Assembly (NCBI RefSeq): GCF_900609055.1
Contig: NZ_UXAW01000138.1
Location: forward strand, 1-40,260
From: Pseudogemmobacter humi
GTDB lineage: Bacteria; Pseudomonadota; Alphaproteobacteria; Rhodobacterales; Rhodobacteraceae
DNA length: 40,260 nt
Direction: 5' to 3'
How positions within the stretch are numbered: position 1 is the stretch's first letter; the number at the start of each line of letters is the position of its first letter. The notes beneath the pieces are model-generated. The model did not search any database, was not told the DNA's origin, and saw nothing but the letters and a program-made list of their open reading frames with translations. The position numbers and the translations under genes were made by a program. This document shows positions 21,217-30,123 of this stretch, piece by piece.

Positions 21217-22334
21217 GCCATAACGTCTTTCAGGAGTTGGTCCAGGTTCGCGGTAAAGCGCGGCATCATGTATTGAGATGCGACCTTGTCGTGACCGGCT
21301 TCTCCCATCCGTCGGGCGAGCGCAGGGTCCTTCAGAAGCGATATCACCTTGTCGGCAAGTTGTCCCGGGTCATCATGAGGAATGGCGAACCCATCCACGC
21401 CGTCGCTTACGACCTCATGTGCTGCATCGGCGGTTCCGCAGATGACGGGCAGGCCCCGCTGCCATGCCTCAAGAAAAACGATGCCGAAACCCTCTTTCTC
21501 GGATGGCATAACGAAGATCTCGGCCTCGGCATAGGCACGGGCGAGATCCTCGTCGCTGACGCGGCCCGAGAAGATGACGGAATCAGCGACACCCAGATCC
21601 CTTGCCATCTGTTCCAGACCCGGGCGCAGGACGCCGTCGCCGATGACCTGGTATTTTGCCTCGGGAATCTCCTGAAGAATGCGGGGCATGGCCTGCAGAA
21701 CCGTGTCGTGGTGCTTGCCTCCGTCATGGGCGGCCAGCCGCGATACCGTCAGGAGGTGGGGGGCGCCGGAGCTGTCTTTTGCGGGGGCGGCAGTCAGCGC
21801 ATCAACGGCATTCGGAAAGACCGAGAACGTGCTGGCCGGCAAGCGAAAGCTTTTGGCCATGCGCCCGGCGGTAAAGGCCGAGACCGAGGCTACCCGGTTG
21901 AGGCTGCGGGCAAGAAGCGGCTCCCACCAGCGGACAGGTCGAGTGCCGGGGGTGCCCCAGACATCATGGCCATGGACGAAAAGCACGACCCTGAGCCGGG
22001 GCCGGCGGAGCCTGGCCAGCAGAGCGAAAGGCAGCAGATTCACATGGCCAAGCAGCAGGATATCGGCAGATGTCACCGCCGTCAGCAACTGACGCGCGAA
22101 CTGTATCCGCGAGGCACCGCAGGCGTGGAAGCGCACTCTTTCCGGCCGATCAGCAACATCGGTGGGCTTATCGCCCTTCAGAACCACCACCGGATGAGGC
22201 GCATGCGCGTTTTCCGCCAGCGAGGATAACGCCGAAACCACCCGCCGATTGAACTGCTGCAACCCGCCGACCATCGAATAGCTTTCAAGGGCCGCAAAGA
22301 CGATGCGGCCCGCCTGTACGTCCGCTCTGCTCAT
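21213..22334 (-). CDS. Glycosyltransferase family 4
   Basis: 373 aa GT-B glycosyltransferase. N-terminal: RIVFAALESYSMVGGLQQFN with the acceptor-side Gly loop, then VVLFVHGHDVWGT. Donor domain: PHLLTVSRLAAHDGGKHHDT, YQVIGDGVLRPGLEQMARDL, SVIFSGRVSDEDLARAYAEA and VMPSEKEGFGIVFLEAWQRG, where E-KEGFGIVFLE is the EX7E pair. Likely adds one hexose to the lipid-linked repeat unit on the cytoplasmic face. ATGA overlaps with wzx (upstream) and the next GT4 (downstream). Confidence 0.9.
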   Translation of the reverse strand: MSRADVQAGRIVFAALESYSMVGGLQQFNRRVVSALSSLAENAHAPHPVVVLKGDKPTDVADRPERVRFHACGASRIQFARQLLTAVTSADILLLGHVNLLPFALLARLRRPRLRVVLFVHGHDVWGTPGTRPVRWWEPLLARSLNRVASVSAFTAGRMAKSFRLPASTFSVFPNAVDALTAAPAKDSSGAPHLLTVSRLAAHDGGKHHDTVLQAMPRILQEIPEAKYQVIGDGVLRPGLEQMARDLGVADSVIFSGRVSDEDLARAYAEAEIFVMPSEKEGFGIVFLEAWQRGLPVICGTADAAHEVVSDGVDGFAIPHDDPGQLADKVISLLKDPALARRMGEAGHDKVASQYMMPRFTANLDQLLKDVMA

Positions 22335-23620
22335 ACCCTGTCTCTATCTTGTATTTGTTGCCTCATATGGCTGCGACGGAACTCAAGGGCAACGGTCGTG
22401 AACATGCCCGCTTGCGCGAGAAGTATCATGAGAGCGACCCCCGTCGTTGTGGGCCAGGCAAGCGATGCCAAGATTGCCACCGCGGCTGCGGAGGTCATCA
22501 GGACAGGAAGATGACGGTGTCGGTTGAGTGCGACCAGCGGCGCGAACAGGCTGTTCCAGAGCATTTCGAGGGCAACACCTGCCACCATCAGCCAGACGAG
22601 CGTGGTAACCGGCGCTATCTTGCCGCCTGAAATCATCTGCACCCCCAAGCTGCCAAAGGGGAGGCACAGGGCCAGGTAAAGCGCAAATCCGATCAGAAAA
22701 AGAACCAGATGGCGCTTCAGGCTCCGCTGGAACCGTAGCGTATCGCCTGCCCCGGCGGCATGGCTGTATTCGGGCGTGAACGCGTAGGCCAGCATGTTGG
22801 CCCCCGACATTCCCAGACGGGCGACCGTCCGCGTCACACCGAAAAGCGCCACCGCCGCAGGCGTTGCAAAGGCACCGAGGATAACGAGAGGAGCCTGGAT
22901 CAGCAGCGCGTTTGAGATCGGCACCAGCATGTAGGAGAGCGATGGCCCCGCAAGTGCTTGCAAACGTGCCCGCTCCAGATGGGCAAAGCTGAGCCGCAAC
23001 CACGGGGCCTTGCGTGCGAGCCAGCCAAGCGTCCCGATCGTGAACCCCATCCGCACGACAAGTCCCACAATCGCTGCCGCGACCAGCCCGCCACCCGACA
23101 AGGCAACGCCAACCACACCCATCGCCTCTACCAGACGGCTGGTGGCTGCAAGGCTGGCCTCGGTCGCGGCCATTCCCTCGCAGCGCAGCCCCGCACAGGA
23201 GAGCAGAAAAAACTGGTAGACGAGCACCGCTCCGAATTGCAGCAGTAGCACCTCGCGCGCGGTAGACAGGCTTTCCTCCCCGAGGTCAAACCAGTGGTCG
23301 AGCGGTGCAGCCAGAACACCTAAAGTAAGGGCCGCCGCAAAACCCGTACAGCCGATCAGAAGCAGAACGAAAATGCTTTGATAGGTGACAAGCGCGCCAT
23401 TCCTGTCGCCTTTGGCCACCCGCATGGTCATGTCGTTCTTGGCGATGAAGGTGAAACCGAAATCCGCCAGCGCCAGATAGCTCGGAATGGCCGTCAACAG
23501 CAGCCAGACGCCAAAGCGGTCGACCCCCCATGCCATGATCAGAAAAGGCACGGTCCCGAGCTGGATCGCGAAAGTGACGACCTGGCTGTAAAGCTGAGCA
23601 AGCAGATTTCGGCCGACCAT
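22331..23620 (-). CDS. wzx: Wzx-type polysaccharide flippase
   Basis: 429-aa polytopic inner-membrane protein of the MATE/MVF polysaccharide transporter group, moving the lipid-linked repeat unit to the periplasmic face. Hydrophobic helices run throughout: VVTFAIQLGTVPFLIMAWGV, FGVWLLLTAIPSYLALADFG, SIFVLLLIGCTGFAAALTLG, GVVGVALSGGGLVAAAIVGL and HLVLFLIGFALYLALCLPFG. The conserved 'G..GF......D......A.GDR' entry (ADFGFTFIAKNDMTMRVAKG) is present. ATG 23620 is preferred over TTG 23629; the wzy stop lies just upstream (23628-23626). Adjacent wzy supports a Wzx/Wzy-dependent pathway. Confidence 0.87.
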   Translation of the reverse strand: MVGRNLLAQLYSQVVTFAIQLGTVPFLIMAWGVDRFGVWLLLTAIPSYLALADFGFTFIAKNDMTMRVAKGDRNGALVTYQSIFVLLLIGCTGFAAALTLGVLAAPLDHWFDLGEESLSTAREVLLLQFGAVLVYQFFLLSCAGLRCEGMAATEASLAATSRLVEAMGVVGVALSGGGLVAAAIVGLVVRMGFTIGTLGWLARKAPWLRLSFAHLERARLQALAGPSLSYMLVPISNALLIQAPLVILGAFATPAAVALFGVTRTVARLGMSGANMLAYAFTPEYSHAAGAGDTLRFQRSLKRHLVLFLIGFALYLALCLPFGSLGVQMISGGKIAPVTTLVWLMVAGVALEMLWNSLFAPLVALNRHRHLPVLMTSAAAVAILASLAWPTTTGVALMILLAQAGMFTTVALEFRRSHMRQQIQDRDRV

Positions 23621-23625
23621 GGTCT

Positions 23626-25125
23626 TCAAAGCGCGAACTTCCCGATACGTATTTGGCGCGAGAACATCCGCAGGAAAATCAGAACGGTGAGGATGATGAC
23701 AGGTCCAGTCCGAAAGACAAACGGGATAACCTGATCAATTTCTTTTTCAACCATCTGGAAGGCGATCGCCACGACAAACACGCCAAAAACTCTTCCTTTA
23801 ATATTTCCAAAAAAGTAGTTTGAAAAAACAAAAAAAGGCAGAAGGAGAAGCCATGGCAAGCATATCACTCCCAAAAGCCCCTGAGCTGCCAAAGAGCTGG
23901 CTGTAAAACCTATGACCGGTCGCGCAATGGATGTGTTTGCCCGTATGCTGTATTTCCAGGCAATCAAATCTGGCCCGGTTTCTGGATCTTTGTCTATTAA
24001 CACGGAGGGCATAACGGATTCCCCTATCTCTTCGAAGAACGGAGAAACCCCCATAGTGCCCATGGAATCCAAGCCACGCGCGACTTGATCAATGGGCAAA
24101 ATTAAGGAAAATCGATCTATGTTTTGTGCATCAGGATATATGTAACTTCCATATTCATTGTAGCTGTAGGTAAAATTTTTCATGAATGCGCCTTCTGCAA
24201 CAGACAGCGCGGCTGGACTGAACCCATGCTGTTCTATCAGCGTATACATACCTGTGATCCGCTCCATCACAGTCATGTCACGAAATCCAGTACGCATCAG
24301 GTGGATCGCGGGGGAGATAAATAGAATTACGGTTGCCATAAGAAGTCCGAATAATGTAAGAACCCTAGGCTTGACCTTTATGTCGAAGGCGTAGACGGAA
24401 ACAACTCCCAGTAGCGCAAAGTCTAGGATATTCTTCTTTGTATTTGTTATCACGGAAAGAATGGCAATCGCGACCATGACTATAATAATCGTGGCCCCAT
24501 AAGGTGATGTGCGACGCAGGGAGTATAGCCTCAGCAAAATCACACAGGCAAGAGACAGAATAAATTCGAAGGTGCCAAACCCTCCAAAACCAGAGCCAAT
24601 ATCGGCTCCATCCTTGATGCTCGGATTAAAAAGCACGTGAAGAATCCGGGTTGCAAAACCCATGATAAATAACGGAATCAACGCATTACGCATGAAGACG
24701 GGGGTTTCAATTCTCGCACCAATCGGCGACTGGCGGCTGCCCACAATCAGGTCCGCGGCTATGGCGCAGCTCGTAATAGAACAAAACCCTATGAACAAAT
24801 AGGCTGCCGATTGCACAGGAACCATCAGGTTCTGTTGCAGTGGCTGGGCGAGGATCGCTTTCATCAAAAGGGCCGCATAACCGGAATAGGCGGATAGCAG
24901 GAAGATGAAAAAATCCGAGTAGCGCGGATTTCCCTTCATCAGGAAACCCGCCCCGATCAGCGAGATCACTGTAAAGACAAAAATCAGGATCAGCATCGAT
25001 CCTGTCGTCAGATGAATGATACCGAGCAGGATGGCGCTGATCGCATAGAGTTGGGCGAAGGTGTTTTTCCACCTCGTCGATGCCAAGGGGGCAGGGCGTC
25101 CAGCGAACTGGTTAATCAGAGCCAT
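23626..25125 (-). CDS. wzy: Wzy-like polysaccharide polymerase
   Basis: 499-aa membrane protein with about 12 hydrophobic helices, e.g. IHLTTGSMLILIFVFTVISL, FFIFLLSAYSGYAALLMKAI, AILSVITNTKKNILDFALLG, VLTLFGLLMATVILFISPAI and LLGVICLPWLLLLPFFVFSN. A large periplasmic loop sits around residues 280-400 (SYNEYGSYIYPDAQNIDRFS). Wzy proteins are poorly conserved; the call rests on topology, size and position next to wzx. ATG 25125 is 7 nt from the fcl stop; the longer frame upstream lies in fcl and is rejected. Base composition is clearly AT-richer than its neighbours, common for wzy genes and a sign of separate origin. Confidence 0.78.
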   Translation of the reverse strand: MALINQFAGRPAPLASTRWKNTFAQLYAISAILLGIIHLTTGSMLILIFVFTVISLIGAGFLMKGNPRYSDFFIFLLSAYSGYAALLMKAILAQPLQQNLMVPVQSAAYLFIGFCSITSCAIAADLIVGSRQSPIGARIETPVFMRNALIPLFIMGFATRILHVLFNPSIKDGADIGSGFGGFGTFEFILSLACVILLRLYSLRRTSPYGATIIIVMVAIAILSVITNTKKNILDFALLGVVSVYAFDIKVKPRVLTLFGLLMATVILFISPAIHLMRTGFRDMTVMERITGMYTLIEQHGFSPAALSVAEGAFMKNFTYSYNEYGSYIYPDAQNIDRFSLILPIDQVARGLDSMGTMGVSPFFEEIGESVMPSVLIDKDPETGPDLIAWKYSIRANTSIARPVIGFTASSLAAQGLLGVICLPWLLLLPFFVFSNYFFGNIKGRVFGVFVVAIAFQMVEKEIDQVIPFVFRTGPVIILTVLIFLRMFSRQIRIGKFAL

Positions 25126-25132
25126 AATCTGT

Positions 25133-26080
25133 CTATGCCGCTTCGATGTCTTCATGCGCGAGAAAGGCGCGATAGGCATCCCGGATCCCCTCCTCCAGGT
25201 TACGCACCTTGTTCCAGCCCATCGCATGCAGGCGGGCGCTGTCCATCAGCTTTCTCGGCGTGCCGTCGGGTTTGGTCGCGTCGAAAACCAGTTCGGCCTC
25301 ATAGCCCACCACCTTCGCGATGGTCTCGGCCAGCTCGCGGATCGTGACCTCGGTGCCGGAACCGACGTTCACATGCTCATGGCCGGAATAGCTCTTCAGC
25401 AGGAAGACCAGCGCATCGGCGAGGTCGTCGCAATGCATGAATTCGCGCAAAGGCGTGCCGGAGCCCCAGACCACCACCTGTTCAGCGCCGGTCACCTTCG
25501 CCTCGTGGAACTTGCGCAAGAGCGCTGGCAGCACATGCGATGAATTCAGGTCGTAATTGTCGCCCGGGCCATAGAGGTTGGTCGGCATGGCCGAGATCCA
25601 GTCGCGGCCATGTTGCTGGCGGTAGGCCTGGGTCAGCCGGATCCCGGCGATCTTGGCGATCGCATACCATTCGTTGGTCGGCTCCAGCGGGCCGGTCAGC
25701 AGACTGTCTTCCGGGATCGGCTGCGGCGCCAGCTTCGGATAGATGCAGGAGGAGCCGAGAAACAGCACCCGCCCGACATCATTCTCATGCGCGGCTTGCA
25801 GGATATTCGCCTCGATCATCAGGTTCTGATAGAGGAAGTCGACCGGGAAATCGTTATTGGCCTTGATGCCACCGACTTTGGCTGCCGCAAGCACGATGGC
25901 ATCGGGCTTTTCCTCTGCCATCCAGGCGTGGACCTGCGCCTGCTCGACCAGATCGACCACATCGCGGCCGGCCGTGATGACCTCGCAACCCTCGGAGGCC
26001 AGACGGCGGACAACGGCGCCGCCGACCATGCCGCGATGGCCGGCGACCCAGATACGTTTGTTGGTGAGGGCGTAGGTCAT
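25133..26080 (-). CDS. fcl: GDP-L-fucose synthase
   Basis: 315 aa, converts GDP-4-keto-6-deoxymannose to GDP-L-fucose (epimerisation and NADPH reduction), cytoplasmic. Extended SDR: NAD(P)-binding GHRGMVGG at 14-21, AAAKVGGIKANNDFPVDFLY, catalytic Ser in FLGSSCIYPKLAPQPIPE (~110), YAIAK with Tyr139 and Lys143, then ATNLYGPGDNYDLNSSHVLP-type binding loop (here MPTNLYGPGDNYDLNSSHVL) and conserved WGSGTPLREFMHCDDLADA. Works with Gmd encoded at 29005-30123. A 5' copy of this gene lies at 27049-27144. Start ATG 26080 is typical for the family. Confidence 0.96.
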   Translation of the reverse strand: MTYALTNKRIWVAGHRGMVGGAVVRRLASEGCEVITAGRDVVDLVEQAQVHAWMAEEKPDAIVLAAAKVGGIKANNDFPVDFLYQNLMIEANILQAAHENDVGRVLFLGSSCIYPKLAPQPIPEDSLLTGPLEPTNEWYAIAKIAGIRLTQAYRQQHGRDWISAMPTNLYGPGDNYDLNSSHVLPALLRKFHEAKVTGAEQVVVWGSGTPLREFMHCDDLADALVFLLKSYSGHEHVNVGSGTEVTIRELAETIAKVVGYEAELVFDATKPDGTPRKLMDSARLHAMGWNKVRNLEEGIRDAYRAFLAHEDIEAA

Positions 26081-26087
26081 GTGAGGC

Positions 26088-27044
26088 TCATTCTTTGGGG
26101 CCGGGCACGGCTGCTTCGGTCATGCAGCGCTCAATGGCACGCGCAAGTGCGGCTTGCCCGGTGGCGGTGAGGTGCAATCCGTCCAGGTAGATCTGGGGGG
26201 CAGCACCCTCATTGCGATAGTCATCGGCAGCTTCAACGACAGGGATGCTGGCCACCTTTGCAAGATCGCTCATTTCCGCGAAGCGGGCGAGGCCTGTTTC
26301 GCGTCGCCGGATGGTCTCTGCGTCCGGGACAGGGGCCGGTTCCAGTTCCAGCCTTGAAGGATGCAGGACGAGGCAGACCGGAATACCCTGTGCTGCGAGC
26401 CCGGCCAGAAGATCCTGATAATCCTGCCGTCCCGCCGCGAGGTCGGCTTGCTGCTGGTCTGCGGATACAGGCGGCAGCGGCGCAGGCTTCAGGGAGGCGG
26501 GCAGATAGCGCGGCAGATAGCGGATGAGCGCCTCTTGCAGGGCGAGGACCGGGGCTTCGGTCGGGTGGGTGTTCGGATCAAGCGGCGCGAAGGTCGGCAC
26601 GTCCGGCAGATCATCGCTGTTGAGCACCACGACGATCCCGGCAAGCGGCAGATCGGCATTCGCTCTGATCGCCGCCAGCTCATTCGCAGGCCCCCAGGAA
26701 CCGGCGCTGAGATTGGCGACCATCCGCGTTTCATCTGTCAGGCGCGAGGTGGCGAGATCAGCCTGGTCCACCTGGCCACCGGCAAAGGGAATGCTGTCGC
26801 CGACCACCAGCCAGATCGGCCGGGTTTCACCGATCAGCGTCGGGCTGCGCATATGCCGCTCGTTGGTTTCGAAGAGATTGCCGAAACGGTGCAGCGACTG
26901 GCTGGCCTGCAGGCGGTATTCCACCTCTGGGTCGGTTTCATAAAGCGGCGGCGTACCGAGGCCCAGGCCGAAGCGCGCAAAGGCCTCGGCCCCGGCAACA
27001 GACGTCAGAAAAAGACCGACAAGGATCAAGAGCGCACGACGCAT
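26088..27044 (-). CDS. Secreted/membrane-anchored SGNH hydrolase
   Basis: 318 aa. An N-terminal signal or anchor (ALLILVGLFLTSVAGAEAFA) places it in the periplasm. All four SGNH signatures are visible: GDSI with Ser84, Gly in NLSAGSWGPANEL (~115), Asn142 in VVVLNSDDLPD and DGLHL with Asp288/His291. A probable esterase or O-acyl transferase acting on the exopolysaccharide. ATG 27044 follows the stop of a 31-codon fcl-like leader by 4 nt, with GGAG and AAGG upstream, so translation is likely coupled to that leader. Inserted between fcl and the acyltransferase gene; substrate unknown. Confidence 0.8.
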   Translation of the reverse strand: MRRALLILVGLFLTSVAGAEAFARFGLGLGTPPLYETDPEVEYRLQASQSLHRFGNLFETNERHMRSPTLIGETRPIWLVVGDSIPFAGGQVDQADLATSRLTDETRMVANLSAGSWGPANELAAIRANADLPLAGIVVVLNSDDLPDVPTFAPLDPNTHPTEAPVLALQEALIRYLPRYLPASLKPAPLPPVSADQQQADLAAGRQDYQDLLAGLAAQGIPVCLVLHPSRLELEPAPVPDAETIRRRETGLARFAEMSDLAKVASIPVVEAADDYRNEGAAPQIYLDGLHLTATGQAALARAIERCMTEAAVPGPKE

Positions 27045-27048
27045 CGCC

Positions 27049-27144
27049 TTACTTCTCCGCCGCCACCCGTCGCTCGACGGCGATACCAACCATGCCGCGA
27101 TGGCCGGCGATCCGGATACGTTTATTGGTGAGGGCGTAGGTCAT
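27049..27144 (-). repeat. Truncated duplicate of the fcl 5' end (31-codon leader ORF)
   Basis: The minus strand from ATG 27144 reads MTYALTNKRIRIAGHRGMVG then IAVERRVAAEK and stops at TAA 27051-27049. The first ~20 codons are almost the same as fcl at 26080 (MTYALTNKRIWVAGHRGMVG), at DNA level nearly identical including upstream GCCTCA, then diverge. The two copies flank exactly one gene, the SGNH hydrolase. It is a recombination scar; its RBS and stop now feed translation of the hydrolase. Confidence 0.85.
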
Positions 27145-27224
27145 GAGGCTTCCCGTGCGCTTGATGGAAAAATTCAGGTCTTTGTCGTTATGTCGGATTG
27201 AGGTGAGATAAATGGCATATTCAG

Positions 27225-29000
27225 CTATATCTTATCGCCAAGGATTGCCATGAGGTTTGTAAAGCCCGAGATCTTTTTGGCGAAGTATACAGCCCTATAT
27301 TTTGTCAGATGCACCCTATCTTGCGACAAGGGAAGGCTATCGTCATCGAACACTGGCAAGGTGCGCCCATCACCGATGATACCGATTATGTCCATGTAGC
27401 GGTCGGGGGCGATTTTCGCGCGAAAATCGTCGTTCAGAGCCAGCGTTTCCGCAGGAACCGCAACACGAGTATCAGGACGATCATTTTGCGCAACCCTGGC
27501 AAAAGGGTTCATGTTGTAGCCGAAGTTCTTTGGACCAAGAATCAGGATTGGAGCTGCGGTCGTGCTTTCCAGCTTGTTCATCGTTTGCAGTACGCAACCT
27601 CCGGAACTCTCGGCAGTAAGAATGACAAGATCCGCTTCCTTCAGCAGACCGTCCAGTTCATGGGAGCTGTTCTCGTCGACACGAGGACAGCTTGACAGGT
27701 CGGCTCTATAAACGAGATTCCGCGTCTCAATAATACCAGCTTCGATCAGAACATTGGAAAAGTCGCGTGCGGTACTGTTTCCGCCGACCAGGATATTCAT
27801 CCTGCTGTTTTTCGGGAAGGCGGAGGAAGCATATTCCCTCACTCTTTCGTTGTAGGAAATGTAGAGATCCCCGGTTGATGTCATATTCGGGAACACCCGG
27901 TCCGGACGGCCATCCGTCTTATGCAAGTAAAGGCCAAACGCCAGCAGGGTGACACTGATCAGGCCGCATGTGCAGATAAGCGTCCGGAAGGAGATTGTCC
28001 TGGTGTTGCGGAATGGTTGTTCGATAAAACGCCAGCTCAGCCACGCCAGGCACACAGAGACCACGCTCAATCCGGCCATCAAAAGGGAGGATGGAGGCTC
28101 GAGGGCGTATATGCGGGCAAAGGCAAAAAGCGGTTGATGCCAGAGATAGAGCGAATAGCTGATTAACCCAATCCAGACCATCGGAGGCAAAGTAAGAATA
28201 CGATGGCACAAGGTTCCTGTACGACAAAACAACAGGACCAGTGCCGTCCCGGCTACAGGAAGAAGCGTATAGGCTGAGGGAAATGGTCGCGCCTCGGTAT
28301 AACTGAACACCGCGATGACAATAGCGATCAGTCCTGCAAACGCCAGAAATCCATCCGCCTGACAGGTGCGCCGGGGAAGAAAAACGCAGGCTGCACCGAT
28401 CATCAACTCCCATGCCCGCCCGATTGGCAGGTAGAAATTCTCACTCGGGAAATGCCTCCAGCCGTATTCTGCAAAGAGGAAGCTGGAAATTCCAATAATG
28501 ATAATTCCGCCCAGCACCGCGCGCTGACCAAATCGCCAGAGCAGTAGCATCAGTGGCGGAAAGACGATGTAGAACTGCTCCTCTACTCCCAGACTCCATG
28601 TATGAAGAAGAGGTTTGAAGCCGCTTTCAAGATCCCAGTATCCCGAAGTTATAGCCAGAAGGATGTTGTTGGAGAACAAAAGGGTGGCAACAATACTCTG
28701 GCCGAAATTTGCCAGAAACTCGGGCAACATCCAAAGCCATGCAAAGGGGATGCAGGCACATATCACGACCAGCAGGGCCGGCATCAGGCGCCTTGTGCGC
28801 CGTTCATAGAAGCGAACAAATGAAAACCGCTCCTTGGCCATTTCATCACGCAAAATGGTCGTGATCAGAAAACCCGAGATGACGAAAAAGACATCGACGC
28901 CGACGAAACCGCCGTGAAATAAAGGCAGACCAGCATGTGACAGCACCACCGGCACAACGGCGATACTCCGCAATCCGTCAATCTCTGCCCTGTAGCGCAT
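27225..29000 (-). CDS. OafA-like acyltransferase (AT3 membrane domain plus SGNH-like domain)
   Basis: 591 aa. The N-terminal two thirds are an acyltransferase-3 membrane domain with ~10 helices: RAEIDGLRSIAVVPVVLSHA, GGFVGVDVFFVISGFLITTI, FYERRTRRLMPALLVVICAC and HTWSLGVEEQFYIVFPPLML are diagnostic. The C-terminal ~200 residues form a periplasmic SGNH-like domain. There the GDS block is altered to VGGNSTARDF (Asn for Asp, Ser kept), and the DxxH block is DRVHLT. Such fusions transfer acetyl groups to extracellular sugars. ATG 29000 has GAGAGG just upstream, 4 nt after the gmd stop. Sequence is AT-richer than neighbours, as in wzy. Confidence 0.9.
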   Translation of the reverse strand: MRYRAEIDGLRSIAVVPVVLSHAGLPLFHGGFVGVDVFFVISGFLITTILRDEMAKERFSFVRFYERRTRRLMPALLVVICACIPFAWLWMLPEFLANFGQSIVATLLFSNNILLAITSGYWDLESGFKPLLHTWSLGVEEQFYIVFPPLMLLLWRFGQRAVLGGIIIIGISSFLFAEYGWRHFPSENFYLPIGRAWELMIGAACVFLPRRTCQADGFLAFAGLIAIVIAVFSYTEARPFPSAYTLLPVAGTALVLLFCRTGTLCHRILTLPPMVWIGLISYSLYLWHQPLFAFARIYALEPPSSLLMAGLSVVSVCLAWLSWRFIEQPFRNTRTISFRTLICTCGLISVTLLAFGLYLHKTDGRPDRVFPNMTSTGDLYISYNERVREYASSAFPKNSRMNILVGGNSTARDFSNVLIEAGIIETRNLVYRADLSSCPRVDENSSHELDGLLKEADLVILTAESSGGCVLQTMNKLESTTAAPILILGPKNFGYNMNPFARVAQNDRPDTRVAVPAETLALNDDFRAKIAPDRYMDIIGIIGDGRTLPVFDDDSLPLSQDRVHLTKYRAVYFAKKISGFTNLMAILGDKI

Positions 29001-29004
29001 CCTC

Positions 29005-30123
29005 TCAGCCCTCCATGCTCACCGGCACATCGTGCCCATGGGCTTTCAGGAAGGCATGGCGCCTGGCCACTTTCAGATCCTCGGACACCATCTCTTTGCA
29101 CATTTCCTGCACGGTGATCTCGGGCACCCAGCCGAGTTTCTCTTTCGCCTTCGTCGGATCGCCGAGCAGGGTTTCCACCTCGGCAGGGCGGAAGTAACGC
29201 GGGTCGATGCGCATGATCACATCGCCGGGTTTCACCGCCGGGGCCTTGTCGCCCGAGACCGAAACCACCGTCGCAATCTCCTCCACACCCTCGCCGGTGA
29301 AGGACAGCTCAACCCCAAGCTCGGCCGCCGACCAGGTGATGAACTGGCGCACCGAATATTGCACGCCGGTGGCGATGACGAAATCCTCCGGCGCCTCCTG
29401 TTGCAGCATCATCCATTGCATGCGGACATAGTCCTTCGCATGGCCCCAGTCACGAAGACTGTCGATATTGCCCATATAGAGACAGGGCTCCAGCCCCTGG
29501 GCGATATTCGCCAGCCCGCGGGTGATCTTGCGGGTGACGAAGGTCTCGCCGCGGCGCGGGCTTTCGTGGTTGAAGAGAATGCCGTTGCAGGCATAGATCC
29601 CGTAAGCCTCGCGGTAATTCACCGCGATCCAGTAGGCATAGAGCTTGGCCACCGCATAGGGCGAGCGCGGCCAGAAAGGCGTCGTCTCGCGCTGCGGGAT
29701 TTCCTGCACCAGACCGTAAAGCTCGGAGGTCGAGGCCTGGTAGAAGCGGGTCTTCTGCTCAAGCCCGAGGAAGCGGATCGCCTCCAGCAGGCGCAGGGTG
29801 CCGATGCCGTCGACATCCGCCGTGTATTCCGGCGCCTCGAAGGACACCGCGACATGGCTTTGCGCGCCGAGGTTATAGACCTCGTCGGGCTGCACTTCCT
29901 GGAGGATGCGCGTCAGGTTCGAACTGTCGGTCAGATCGCCGTAATGCAGCTTCAGCCTTGCATTGTCGATATGCGGGTCCTGGTAGATATGGTCCACCCG
30001 CTGGGTGTTGAAAAGCGAGGCACGGCGCTTGATGCCATGCACCTCATAGCCCTTTTCGAGCAGGAATTCGGCAAGGTAGGAGCCGTCCTGGCCGGTGATG
30101 CCGGTGATAAGGGCCGTTTTCAT
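29005..30123 (-). CDS. gmd: GDP-mannose 4,6-dehydratase
   Basis: 372 aa, produces GDP-4-keto-6-deoxy-D-mannose, first step to GDP-L-fucose. Rossmann motif GITGQDG at 8-14, then [30 protein letters not shown], catalytic STSELYG (Thr132/Glu134), and PRSPYAVAK with Tyr156 and Lys160. [19 protein letters not shown] and [20 protein letters not shown] are signatures of Gmd. Overlaps wcaI by ATGA. GDP-mannose itself must come from manB/manC outside the window. Confidence 0.97.
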   Translation of the reverse strand: MKTALITGITGQDGSYLAEFLLEKGYEVHGIKRRASLFNTQRVDHIYQDPHIDNARLKLHYGDLTDSSNLTRILQEVQPDEVYNLGAQSHVAVSFEAPEYTADVDGIGTLRLLEAIRFLGLEQKTRFYQASTSELYGLVQEIPQRETTPFWPRSPYAVAKLYAYWIAVNYREAYGIYACNGILFNHESPRRGETFVTRKITRGLANIAQGLEPCLYMGNIDSLRDWGHAKDYVRMQWMMLQQEAPEDFVIATGVQYSVRQFITWSAAELGVELSFTGEGVEEIATVVSVSGDKAPAVKPGDVIMRIDPRYFRPAEVETLLGDPTKAKEKLGWVPEITVQEMCKEMVSEDLKVARRHAFLKAHGHDVPVSMEG

